From contig DAOVQG010000128.1 in NCBI GenBank assembly GCA_030628805.1, positions 1 through 12,146 on the forward strand: a stretch of 12,146 nt of DNA. The letters are read 5' to 3'. This stretch comes from JAGMDK01 sp023128695. Its GTDB lineage: Bacteria; Planctomycetota; Phycisphaerae; UBA1845; Fen-1342. The notes under the pieces were generated by a model that was not told where the DNA came from, ran no database searches, and saw only the letters and a list, made by a program, of their open reading frames with translations. Position 1 is the stretch's first letter, and every line of letters begins with the position of its first letter. Below, piece by piece: positions 5,912-12,146 of this stretch. The position numbers and the translations under genes are program-made.

Positions 5912-8248
5912 CTACCGCGAATCTCGTTCCAGCTTCTCTAGCGGCGAAAACTCGAGAATCAGCGTTTTTTCGCCGTAGCCCGCGAACTTCACCGCGGCCC
6001 GCGTCTGGCCCGGGGCCGGCCGAATCCACAATAGCTGCCCCACGCCGTAACGTTTGTGGCGGACCAGAGTGCCGGGATTCCAGTCGGCATAAGGCGTGTC
6101 AACGGTAGGGGGGCTGGAGTGTTTCCTCCGCCGCGCGCCTCGCGAAGTCGTATTATTGTCCATCTCGACGGCGTCGAACTCGCCCGAATCCGAACGGGCT
6201 CGCAACTTGCGTTTCGGGACCAGCCGGGCAGCTTCCTCGGGAGCGAGGTCCTCCACCATGGGGACGAAGCCCTCGCCGCGCGCGACACCAGGTGGAGCAT
6301 CGCCCAGAGACCGGAAATCTTCCCAGATGGTGCGTCCGTCATCGAGTTCGCGCAGAAACTGGGACGGCGCCCGCGGAACCGGCCGGCCGCGAATGAACCG
6401 CTCGGCGGCGTGTGAGAGATACAGTCGCTCCTTGGCACGGGTCAGCCCGACGAAACACAGTCGGCGCTCTTCTTCAATGTCGCGATCTGGTTGGCTCAAG
6501 GAGAACTCGTGCGGCAACATCCCCTGTTCCAGCCCGACCAGAAAAACCACCGGAAACTCTAGCCCCTTGGCGGCGTGCAGCGTCATCAGCATCACCGCCC
6601 CGGCCTGTTCGTCCACCGAGTCCTGATCGCTGGTCAGACTGACGCGATTCAGGAAATCCGCCAGCGACGGCTCCCCAACATCTTGTTCATAGCGCATCGC
6701 GGCGGTCACCAACTCCTGCACGTTGGCCAGACGGTCCTCGCCGCCGGACTCATGCTCCTTACGAAACGAATCTTCGAGCCCCGACAAGGTCAGGATGGTG
6801 CTGACCGCCTCGGGAACCGGCGTCTCGAGCGCCGCCTTCATCCGGTCGAGCAGTTTCGTAAACGCCTGGACGTGTTTGGCCGCGCAGCGCAGCCCCGGAA
6901 CCTGCTCGGCCGAGCGCAAGGCTGCAAGCAGCGTACTGCCGGTTTGTTGAGCGTACGCCCGTAACCGCGCCACCGTGGTCTTGCCGATCTTGCGAGCAGG
7001 CGTATTTATAATCCGCAGCAGCGCCACCTGATCGAGGGGGTTGACCAGCACGCGGAGATACGCCAGCACGTCGCGAATTTCCTTGCGGTTATAAAACTCC
7101 ACGCCGCGGGCGATCTTGTACGGAATCCCGTTGTCCCGCAGAGCCTCCTCCAGCCCGCGCGAGACCGCGTTGATACGATAGAAAATGGCATAGTCATTGT
7201 ACGGCCGACCGGCGGCGTGCAGCTCGGCAATGGTGTCGGCGATCTGCTCCGCCTCGTCGAAACCGCCGGTGAACTGCCAGACGCGGACCGGCTCGCCCGG
7301 TCCGCTCTCGGTCCAGAGGTCCTTGTGCTTGCGGCGGTGGTTGGACTGGATCAGACGTGAGGCGATCCCCAAGATGTGGCTGGTTGAGCGATAGTTCTGC
7401 TCGAGTCTAACCACGGTCACATCACGGAAATCACGCTCGAATTCGAGGATATTACGGATGTCCGCCCCCCGCCAGGCGTAGATGCTCTGATCGGGGTCGC
7501 CGGTCGCGCAAATATTGCCGTGATGCCGCGACAGGTGCCGAGCGATCAGATACTGAGCGTGATTCGTGTCCTGGTATTCGTCGATCAGCACGTAGCGAAA
7601 ACGCGTGTTCAGGTGCGAGGTGATCTCGGGATGATCCCGCAGCACGACCGCCACTCGCATCAACAGGTCATCGAAATCGACCGCGTTCCGCTGCTGAAGT
7701 AACTGTGCGTACGTGTCATACACCCGCGCCAGCAACTGCTCCTCGTGCCAATCGGCCTTGGCCTCACAGTCCAGCGGCGTTTCCAGGCGGTTCTTGGCGT
7801 CGCTGATCGCCGCCCGGGCGACGTTCGGCTTCAAGACGGATTCACTGACCTGGCAGATTTCCAGGGCCTCTTTGACCACCCGCATCGCGTCGGTTTCGTC
7901 GTAGATCGTGAATCCCGGCTCTACGCCGGCCAGCGGGCCGAATTCACGCAGCATCCGCACGCCGAAGGCATGGAAGGTGTACACCCACATCCCGTGGCTG
8001 ACTCCCAGGTCCTCGATCCGCGTCTTCATCTCGTTGGCGGCCTTGTTCGTGAACGTGATCGCGAGGATGTTGTGTGGGCTGACGCCGGTGTGGACCAGGT
8101 AAGCGGCTCGTCGAGTGATGACCCGCGTCTTCCCGCTGCCGGGCCCGGCGATCACCAGCAGGGCCCCATCCCGATGGGTGACGGCTTGCCGCTGCGGTTC
8201 GTTCAAAGCGGACAGAAGCGCGTCGAGATGGGCCTGGTTCGAGAGCAT
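5912..8248 (-). CDS. pcrA: UvrD/PcrA-type superfamily 1 DNA helicase
   Basis: An ATP-dependent 3'-5' DNA helicase of the UvrD/PcrA group, which acts in nucleotide excision repair, removal of recombinase filaments and transcription-replication conflict resolution. All SF1A motifs are present: Q motif LNEPQRQAV, motif I AGPGSGKT (Lys40), Ia AITFTNKAANEM, II IDEYQDT (Asp223-Glu224), III GDPDQSIYAWRGA, IV EQNYRST, V TLHAAKGLEFPVVF and VI RRLCFVGLTRAKERL. The C-terminus (RHKRYGVGQLLWI to SPLEKL) matches the small Tudor-like domain of PcrA/UvrD that contacts RNA polymerase. The length is 778 aa, slightly long for the family. I chose the ATG at 8248 because GGGAGG lies 11 nt upstream; the ATG at 8287 would add 13 residues without a ribosome binding site. 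It is monocistronic, flanked by repeat-rich spacers. The distinction between PcrA, UvrD and other paralogues is by family resemblance only. Confidence 0.95.
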   Translation of the reverse strand: MLSNQAHLDALLSALNEPQRQAVTHRDGALLVIAGPGSGKTRVITRRAAYLVHTGVSPHNILAITFTNKAANEMKTRIEDLGVSHGMWVYTFHAFGVRMLREFGPLAGVEPGFTIYDETDAMRVVKEALEICQVSESVLKPNVARAAISDAKNRLETPLDCEAKADWHEEQLLARVYDTYAQLLQQRNAVDFDDLLMRVAVVLRDHPEITSHLNTRFRYVLIDEYQDTNHAQYLIARHLSRHHGNICATGDPDQSIYAWRGADIRNILEFERDFRDVTVVRLEQNYRSTSHILGIASRLIQSNHRRKHKDLWTESGPGEPVRVWQFTGGFDEAEQIADTIAELHAAGRPYNDYAIFYRINAVSRGLEEALRDNGIPYKIARGVEFYNRKEIRDVLAYLRVLVNPLDQVALLRIINTPARKIGKTTVARLRAYAQQTGSTLLAALRSAEQVPGLRCAAKHVQAFTKLLDRMKAALETPVPEAVSTILTLSGLEDSFRKEHESGGEDRLANVQELVTAAMRYEQDVGEPSLADFLNRVSLTSDQDSVDEQAGAVMLMTLHAAKGLEFPVVFLVGLEQGMLPHEFSLSQPDRDIEEERRLCFVGLTRAKERLYLSHAAERFIRGRPVPRAPSQFLRELDDGRTIWEDFRSLGDAPPGVARGEGFVPMVEDLAPEEAARLVPKRKLRARSDSGEFDAVEMDNNTTSRGARRRKHSSPPTVDTPYADWNPGTLVRHKRYGVGQLLWIRPAPGQTRAAVKFAGYGEKTLILEFSPLEKLERDSR

Positions 8249-8362
8249 ACTCTCATATACCTCCCGAGACGGCGGCCGTCCACGCATCCCGGAGCCCGCG
8301 GCTCTTTGGTCTTGTTAGAGGCCCTTAAAATCCGGGAATCTCTTGCTCATACAGCCGATAGT

Positions 8363-8384
8363 AAAAAAAGCAGGTGTGTCACCT
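8363..8384 (-). terminator. Possible leftward terminator
   Basis: On the minus strand AGGTG-ACA-CACCT is followed by GC and a run of seven T (plus-strand A7 at 8363-8369). The stem has only five pairs, but the T tract is the best in this spacer, so it may end reductase transcripts that pass the upstream hairpins. Confidence 0.4.
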
Positions 8385-8405
8385 CGGTCTGTTCCGCCCA
8401 GGTGA
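8379..8405. repeat. Inverted repeat sharing an arm with the terminator hairpin
   Basis: TCACCT (8379-8384) pairs with AGGTGA (8400-8405) over a 15-base loop. The same CACCT arm also pairs with AGGTG at 8372-8376, so the two hairpins exclude each other. They lie just upstream of the micro-ORF. Confidence 0.35.
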
Positions 8406-8439
8406 CGGTGTTTAGGTCAAGACCGCGTAGGAGTCGCTG

Positions 8440-8505
8440 ATGTTCATAGTCGCGTTTCTGTCGCTGCTGGCGGCACTGTTCGGCGGACTGTTTGCGTTCG
8501 CCTAA
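8440..8505 (+). CDS. Candidate 21-aa hydrophobic microprotein
   Basis: ATG 8440 to TAA 8503-8505 encodes a peptide beginning MFIVAFLSLLAALFGG and ending LFAFA, with no charged residues and enough length for one membrane-spanning helix. A GGAG at 8430-8433 sits exactly 6 nt before the ATG, an ideal ribosome binding site. The last codons and the stop overlap the left and right arms of a 12-bp hairpin that could act as a terminator. No family is recognised. It might be a small membrane protein or a type I toxin-like peptide, but the lack of positive charge and the overlap with a repeat make a chance frame quite possible. Confidence 0.3.
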   Translation: MFIVAFLSLLAALFGGLFAFA

Positions 8506-8515
8506 CAGTCCGCCG
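8481..8515. repeat. Perfect 12-bp inverted repeat, hairpin
   Basis: CGGCGGACTGTT (8481-8492) is perfectly complementary to AACAGTCCGCCG (8504-8515), with an 11-base loop. No T tract follows on either strand. The TAACAGTCCGC core is identical to that in the terminator at 4350-4360, so this may be a recurring termination or mRNA-end element. Confidence 0.6.
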
Positions 8516-8540
8516 CTACAGACGGCGCTGCCGGAAGTAG

Positions 8541-8623
8541 GTAGCGCCCGGGCTCTGTCCCGGACGTAGGAGACGGGAAAACACTCTCCTCCTACGACGT
8601 CCGGGACAGAGCCCGGACGCTAC
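8541..8623. repeat. Long inverted repeat with nested hairpins
   Basis: The left arm (8541-8573, GTAGCGCCCGGGCTCTGTCC and onward) pairs with the right arm (8585-8623) apart from one substitution and a short insertion. Each arm also contains its own CCGGG/CCCGG stem, so a single long hairpin or a cruciform of two small ones can form. It lies 23 bases past the reductase stop codon, where it could protect or end that transcript. Confidence 0.75.
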
Positions 8624-8646
8624 AGACAGATGGAAAATGCTCTAGA

Positions 8647-11600
8647 TCAGCACGCCGCCCAGCCGCAGCTCGGGCACGTGCGACAGCCCTCTTGTAACAC
8701 GAGGGCATTCCCGCACTCGGGACACATCACCTTATAATGCGTGGCGGAATCGTGCTTGTGCCTGACCTCCCCGAGCACCGCGGACAAATCCGCCGCTTCG
8801 AGAGTCCGAACCTCAGCGACGGTGGCGTCGGCCGAATCCAGCACGGTGGTCTTGGACCGCATTTCAACGACCGTGACCGTATCGGCGGCATCGTCGAGTT
8901 CAATCACGGCAACGGCCGTCTCAGTTGTGCCGCTTCCGTGACCGTTGCCATTGCCATTTCCGTTCCCGCCGGCAACACGCATAGCTTTCGGCGTTTTCGA
9001 CTGGGAAGACTGGGCTCCGCCGCGTTGCGTCGAACGTACGGCCGACGATTCCATCCGCCGCTGAACGGCCGCCGCCTCGCTCTTGGACACTGTCTGAGCG
9101 TTTTTGCCGTTGCCGGGCGGCACGGGTCGGTCGACCGGGGTGGTTTCGGGGTGGTGGGGAGCAGGGTTCGGGTTATCGAGTTCGGCCAGATTGATCTCGC
9201 CGAGCAGCAGAAGTCGCAGCCCGAAGTGTTCCTTGGCGCGGGTGTATTTCTTCAGGGCACAAGCCAAGCCGTCGCCGAGCGACATGATCCGTCCGGCGCG
9301 GGTGGGAATCTGGAGCGAGGTGCCGATGCCTTCGAGCTGTTTGATGACGTGTTGCAGGCTGCCGCCGGCCCGTAGCCACAGGGAGATCATCCGGCAGATC
9401 GCCTCCAGATCGCCGTTGGCCACGTCGCCGCCCTTGCCGAGCTGAGCGAAGACCTCCTGTTCACGGTTGGCCCGCGGGTCCACGGTGATTTTCACGTGCA
9501 TGTTGCCGAACGGCGTCATCTGCCGAATTCGCAACCCACTCACGATTTCAGGCAGGTCCATCGGCTCGATGAGCGGCACGCCTATGTTGGGGGGCGCGGC
9601 GGGGCCGGGGTCGGCCGTCGGCGATTCAACTCGCACGGCAGCCGACGACTCCCCCGCCGCGCCGGCTTGAGGCCTAACCTCGCTCTCGGACTCACCATGC
9701 TGTTGTGCTTCATTCACCTCCAGCAGAATGTTTGTGGCCGGAGTATCATCGTCCATCAAGACCATGGGCTGAGAGGGGCGGCACCCGTCGCGGTAGACAG
9801 TGACGCCCTTGCACCGCATCCGATAGGCAAGCTGGTAAATCCCGTCCACGTCCTCGCGGGTGGCACTGTGGGGGAAGTTGATCGTTTTGCTGATCGACGC
9901 GTCGCAGTGCTTCTGGAAGGCGGCCTGCATCCGCATGTGCCACTCCGGCGTGATGTCGTGCGCGCAGACAAACACGCGTTTGACCTCTTCCGGCACCTCG
10001 TCCAGATGCGCGAGCGAGCCTGCCCGAATGATCCGCTCGATCAGTTCGTCCGAATTAAACCCGCCCACCTGTGCCGCCGCGCGGAAGGTGTCGTTCACTT
10101 CCACGAGCGGCTTCTCACCTTGCTTTTGCCCCTTGAGAATGTTCCGCATGAACGCCAGCGAGAACAGCGGCTCGATCCCGCCGGAACAGTTCGCGATGAT
10201 GCTGATCGTCCCGGTCGGGGCGACCGTCGTCACCGCGGCGTTACGCATCATGCGGCTGTGCCGCGTGTGCCACACGCTGCCCTGCCAATTGGGAAAGCAG
10301 CCGCGCTCACGGGCCAGCTCTTCGCTGCAATGGTGCGCTTCATCGTTGATGAAGCGCATGAAGCGCTCGGCCCAGGCGACGCCCTCCTCGCTGTTATAGG
10401 CGACCCCGAGCTTGAACATGGCATCCGCGAAGCCCATCACGCCGAGGCCGATCTTGCGGTTGTCACGGCATATTTGCTCGATCTCCGGCAGCGGGTAGTT
10501 GTTCGCGTCGATGACGTTGTCCAGGAACCGCGTCGCATCACGAACAGCTTCTCGCAGACCGTCCCAATCCACGTCCGCCGCCGGCGTACATCCGTCCTTC
10601 ACGAACAGCCCCAGATTCAGACTGCCCAAATTGCACGCTTCATAAGGCAGCAGCGGCTGCTCTCCGCAGGGATTGGTGGCCTCGATGCGCCCGACCTGGG
10701 GCGTGGGGTTGTCCTCGTTGATGCGATCCATGAAGACGACGCCCGGCTCGCCGGTCTGCCAGGCGTTATTGACGATGATGTTCCAGACATCGCGCTTGGT
10801 GTACACCTTCCCCCGAAGTTCGTCAGGTAACGGGCCCGTGAGCCGCGGCGTCCGATAGTATTTTTCCCGACCGGTCGGCGGGACCGGCTCGACACACTCG
10901 ATCTCGATCAGGTCGCGGACGGTGTACTTCCAGATATCAATGTCGCGGGTGATTACGAACGCTTGACCGCTGCGCGGGTTGCGTACCACGTGCGGGGAAT
11001 CAGCGTCGTCCAGGAACGCATCCATCCAGTCGTTGGTGACCTTGACGGAGATGTTGTAATTAGTGAACTGGTCGAGATCTTGCTTGGCGTGCAAGAACTT
11101 CAAAATGTCGGGGTGATGAATGTACATCATCCCCATATTGGCCCCCCGCCGAAACGCGCCCTGCTGAATGGCGTTGGTGGCCTCGCTGAAGGTTCGCCAG
11201 AAGCTGATCGGTCCGCTGGTGGTGCCGCCGCTGGATTTGATGTAGTCGCCGGTCGGGCGGAGTTCGTCAAAGGCGAACCCGGTCCCGCCGCCGGCTTTTT
11301 GGATCAGGGCGGTGTGCTTGATACTGTTGAATATCTCGGTGATCGAGTCGCGGACCGGGAGCACGAAGCAAGCCGACAGCATGCCCATTTCCCGTCCGGC
11401 GTTCATCAGGGTGGGCGAGTTTGGCATGAACACGCCGCTCGTCAATAGCCGATAAAAGCGGTGTTCCCAATTTCGGCGTGACATTTCGTCGCCGCCATAG
11501 AGGATTTCGATATCGGCGACTGTTTTAGCCACCCGCTGGAACAGATCGGCGGGTGTTTCTACGCACTCCCCCCGCTCGTTTTTCTTCAGATAGCGGGCTT

Positions 11601-11679
11601 CCAGGACCGCGCGCGCGTTCTCACTCAAAGCCGGCTCTTCCCTGAGCCCGATCGCCGTACGGCTCGAGGCAGTGGACAT
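8647..11679 (-). CDS. nrdJ: Adenosylcobalamin-dependent (class II) ribonucleotide reductase
   Basis: Reduces ribonucleotides to deoxyribonucleotides using a B12-derived radical, oxygen-independently. From the ATG at 11679 it has 1010 aa. The catalytic core holds NSPTLMNAG, SACFVLPV with redox Cys104, the NPCGE loop with Asn336, thiyl Cys338 and Glu340, and the second redox Cys349. The 11-residue gap between Cys338 and Cys349 equals that of the class II enzyme (Cys408/Cys419 in the Lactobacillus leichmannii enzyme, from memory). The phosphate loop APTGTIS and GGGTGFAF are present. After ~715 comes a TSCPD-like domain (to ~815), a low-complexity linker with alternating Gly-Asn (about 903-915), and a cysteine-rich tail with Cys986, 989, 999, 1002, 1005 and 1010, the presumed thiol-shuttle/zinc ribbon. 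AAGGGAG lies 7 nt before the ATG. A TTG at 11721 lies inside a terminator-like T run and is unlikely. No class I nrdA/nrdB is visible. Confidence 0.96.
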   Translation of the reverse strand: MSTASSRTAIGLREEPALSENARAVLEARYLKKNERGECVETPADLFQRVAKTVADIEILYGGDEMSRRNWEHRFYRLLTSGVFMPNSPTLMNAGREMGMLSACFVLPVRDSITEIFNSIKHTALIQKAGGGTGFAFDELRPTGDYIKSSGGTTSGPISFWRTFSEATNAIQQGAFRRGANMGMMYIHHPDILKFLHAKQDLDQFTNYNISVKVTNDWMDAFLDDADSPHVVRNPRSGQAFVITRDIDIWKYTVRDLIEIECVEPVPPTGREKYYRTPRLTGPLPDELRGKVYTKRDVWNIIVNNAWQTGEPGVVFMDRINEDNPTPQVGRIEATNPCGEQPLLPYEACNLGSLNLGLFVKDGCTPAADVDWDGLREAVRDATRFLDNVIDANNYPLPEIEQICRDNRKIGLGVMGFADAMFKLGVAYNSEEGVAWAERFMRFINDEAHHCSEELARERGCFPNWQGSVWHTRHSRMMRNAAVTTVAPTGTISIIANCSGGIEPLFSLAFMRNILKGQKQGEKPLVEVNDTFRAAAQVGGFNSDELIERIIRAGSLAHLDEVPEEVKRVFVCAHDITPEWHMRMQAAFQKHCDASISKTINFPHSATREDVDGIYQLAYRMRCKGVTVYRDGCRPSQPMVLMDDDTPATNILLEVNEAQQHGESESEVRPQAGAAGESSAAVRVESPTADPGPAAPPNIGVPLIEPMDLPEIVSGLRIRQMTPFGNMHVKITVDPRANREQEVFAQLGKGGDVANGDLEAICRMISLWLRAGGSLQHVIKQLEGIGTSLQIPTRAGRIMSLGDGLACALKKYTRAKEHFGLRLLLLGEINLAELDNPNPAPHHPETTPVDRPVPPGNGKNAQTVSKSEAAAVQRRMESSAVRSTQRGGAQSSQSKTPKAMRVAGGNGNGNGNGHGSGTTETAVAVIELDDAADTVTVVEMRSKTTVLDSADATVAEVRTLEAADLSAVLGEVRHKHDSATHYKVMCPECGNALVLQEGCRTCPSCGWAAC

Positions 11680-11686
11680 CCGAGAA

Positions 11687-11693
11687 CTCCCTT
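11687..11693 (-). promoter_or_regulatory. Ribosome binding site of the reductase gene
   Basis: Minus-strand AAGGGAG ends 7 nt before the ATG at 11679. It decides the start against the upstream in-frame TTG at 11721, which has no comparable site. Confidence 0.75.
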
Positions 11694-11719
11694 TCCTGGA
11701 ATTTTCCGAGAACGCACAC

Positions 11720-11754
11720 AAAAAACCGGCGTGGCGGCATGATCACCGACGCCG
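11720..11754 (-). terminator. Terminator-like hairpin in the reductase leader (possible attenuator)
   Basis: On the minus strand CGGCGT (plus 11749-11754) pairs with ACGCCG (11727-11732) across a 16-base GC-rich loop region, then a G and six T (11720-11725). It lies between the predicted promoter and the reductase ATG, so it could stop transcription prematurely. Parts of the loop (GGTG, CCGCC) could strengthen or compete with the stem. Confidence 0.45.
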
Positions 11755-11786
11755 AATTGCTTCACGCCCACTAGCCTTGATCCGTG

Positions 11787-11802
11787 AACCCATATCTAGT
11801 GG
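11787..11802 (+). promoter_or_regulatory. NrdR box 1 (downstream, near the transcription start)
   Basis: AACCCATATCTAGTGG fits the NrdR consensus as I recall it (acaCwAtATaTwGtgt) at all six strongly conserved positions (C, A, A, T, T, G). It starts about four bases past the predicted transcription start of the reductase gene, where a bound repressor would block polymerase. Confidence 0.7.
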
Positions 11803-11812
11803 GGCAACCTTC

Positions 11813-11841
11813 ATAATAACCCAAGATATGGGTTACGTCAA
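11813..11841 (-). promoter_or_regulatory. Sigma70-type promoter of the reductase gene
   Basis: Minus-strand TTGACG (plus 11836-11841) and TATTAT (plus 11813-11818) are separated by exactly 17 bases and each matches the consensus at five of six positions. Transcription should start near 11806, giving a leader of about 127 nt. Confidence 0.75.
11819..11834 (-). promoter_or_regulatory. NrdR box 2 (inside the promoter spacer)
   Basis: Minus-strand AACCCATATCTTGGGT fills 16 of the 17 spacer bases between -35 and -10. It shares AACCCATATCT with box 1 but is inverted relative to it. It is also the core of a 19-base palindrome, TAACCCA-5-TGGGTTA (11817-11835). The centre-to-centre distance to box 1 is 32 bp, about three helical turns, the paired arrangement known for NrdR. 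Confidence 0.75.
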
Positions 11842-12069
11842 AGCGAATTGAGCACATTCTTCTTTTTCTCCTAAGACGTGATTACACAACAGGTTGTGGT
11901 TCTATAGAAAGGAGATACTACATCCGGGCCCTGGCAGGGACGATAATGTTTACGCGCGGCTGATTATCCTAACAGCAACCTAATACATTAAGGAGATATG
12001 CCCGTGCTTCCCGTCGAGCGACGGTTGGTACAGCGCTAGTGCCGTTTCAGAAAACATCTGGCGTCAGTC
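11842..12069. other. Upstream region of the reductase with no convincing gene
   Basis: No substantial open frame is supported. An AAGGAGAT at 11990-11997 precedes ATG 11998 with too short spacing (2 nt), or GTG 12004 with 8 nt, for a frame of only 11-13 codons ending at TAG 12037-12039. A second GGAG near 11911 has no start codon at proper distance. I see no tRNA or cobalamin riboswitch. Confidence 0.4.
11885..11898. promoter_or_regulatory. Operator-like 14-bp palindrome
   Basis: CACAAC-AG-GTTGTG is a perfect 6-bp inverted repeat with a 2-bp centre, 43 bases upstream of the -35 of the reductase promoter. The size suits a dimeric regulator site, but no regulator can be named. Confidence 0.3.
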
Positions 12070-12146
12070 GGGAGGGCGAGGCTCCTGCCGAGCCGTAGTA
12101 GCGGCTCAGCGGGAGGGCGAGGCTCCTGCCGAGCCGTAGTAGCGGC
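12070..12146 (+). repeat. 41-bp tandem repeat, cut by the window end
   Basis: A unit beginning GGGAGGGCGAGGCTCCTGCC runs from 12070 to 12110 and starts again at 12111; the second copy is identical over its visible 36 bases. Each unit contains the hairpin GGCTC-CTGCC-GAGCC. A diverged relative sits at 5807-5832. More copies may follow beyond the window. Confidence 0.85.

Larger units (their letters stand above)
8249..8646. other. Intergenic region between reductase and helicase genes
   Basis: This stretch of about 400 bases holds a leftward terminator candidate (8363-8384), an overlapping inverted repeat, a rightward micro-ORF (8440-8505) and two strong hairpins (8481-8515 and 8541-8623). I could not identify a good promoter for the helicase on the minus strand. 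Confidence 0.5.

Noticed and set aside
7745..8440. 231-codon rightward open frame over the 5' end of the helicase
   Set aside because: It overlaps the conserved motifs Q, I and Ia of the helicase in antisense and shows no protein-like features.
9496..10830. 444-codon open frame on the plus strand inside the reductase gene
   Set aside because: It is antisense to well-conserved reductase motifs, has Arg/His-rich composition typical of a GC-rich shadow frame and no recognisable domain.
11680..11812. Possible cobalamin riboswitch before the B12-dependent reductase
   Set aside because: The leader is only about 127 nt and I find no recognisable B12-box or multi-helix core; only a simple hairpin with T tract is present.
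12070..12146. CRISPR-like array
   Set aside because: The two units are directly contiguous with no variable spacer, and there are no cas genes in the window.

Overview
The window looks like a chromosomal segment of a GC-rich bacterium, probably a member of the Planctomycetota. That guess rests on the style of the non-coding DNA: long imperfect inverted repeats of the GGGTGGCACGGC type, repeats of the GGGAGGGCGAGGCTCC type and GTCCGGGACAGAGCCCGG hairpins, which I associate with planctomycete genomes from memory. It is an inference, since no rRNA or marker phylogeny is available here.

Layout. Positions 1-65 hold the last codons of a rightward gene that starts outside the window. After about 215 bp of non-coding DNA with one weak promoter candidate, a compact rightward operon of three overlapping genes runs from 282 to 4352: an unassigned 287-aa protein, a 248-aa protein with a TPR-like helical stretch, and an 827-aa ParA/MinD-type ATPase with the variant P-loop KGGVGRT fused to a long TPR-like array. 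The genes overlap by 20 and 4 bases, so they are very likely co-translated. This operon is the accessory part of the window and the best candidate for an undescribed, possibly conflict- or signalling-related system.

The rest is leftward and mostly housekeeping: a GAF-PP2C (RsbU/SpoIIE-like) phosphatase (4399-5643), a UvrD/PcrA-type DNA helicase (5912-8248) and a class II adenosylcobalamin-dependent ribonucleotide reductase (8647-11679). A 52-bp inverted-repeat terminator containing both stop codons separates the two converging blocks. The spaces between the leftward genes are filled with hairpin-forming repeats. One also carries a 21-codon hydrophobic micro-ORF with a good ribosome binding site, too short for ordinary gene finding.

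Regulation is clearest at the reductase. A near-consensus sigma70 promoter (TTGACG, 17 bp, TATTAT) lies about 130 bp upstream of its ATG. One NrdR-box-like site fills the spacer and a second, inverted, covers the early transcribed region; their centres are 32 bp apart, about three helical turns. Downstream in the leader, a GC-rich hairpin followed by six T could act as an attenuator. The last 300 bases (11842-12146) contain a 14-bp palindrome, no convincing gene and a 41-bp tandem repeat cut off by the window edge.
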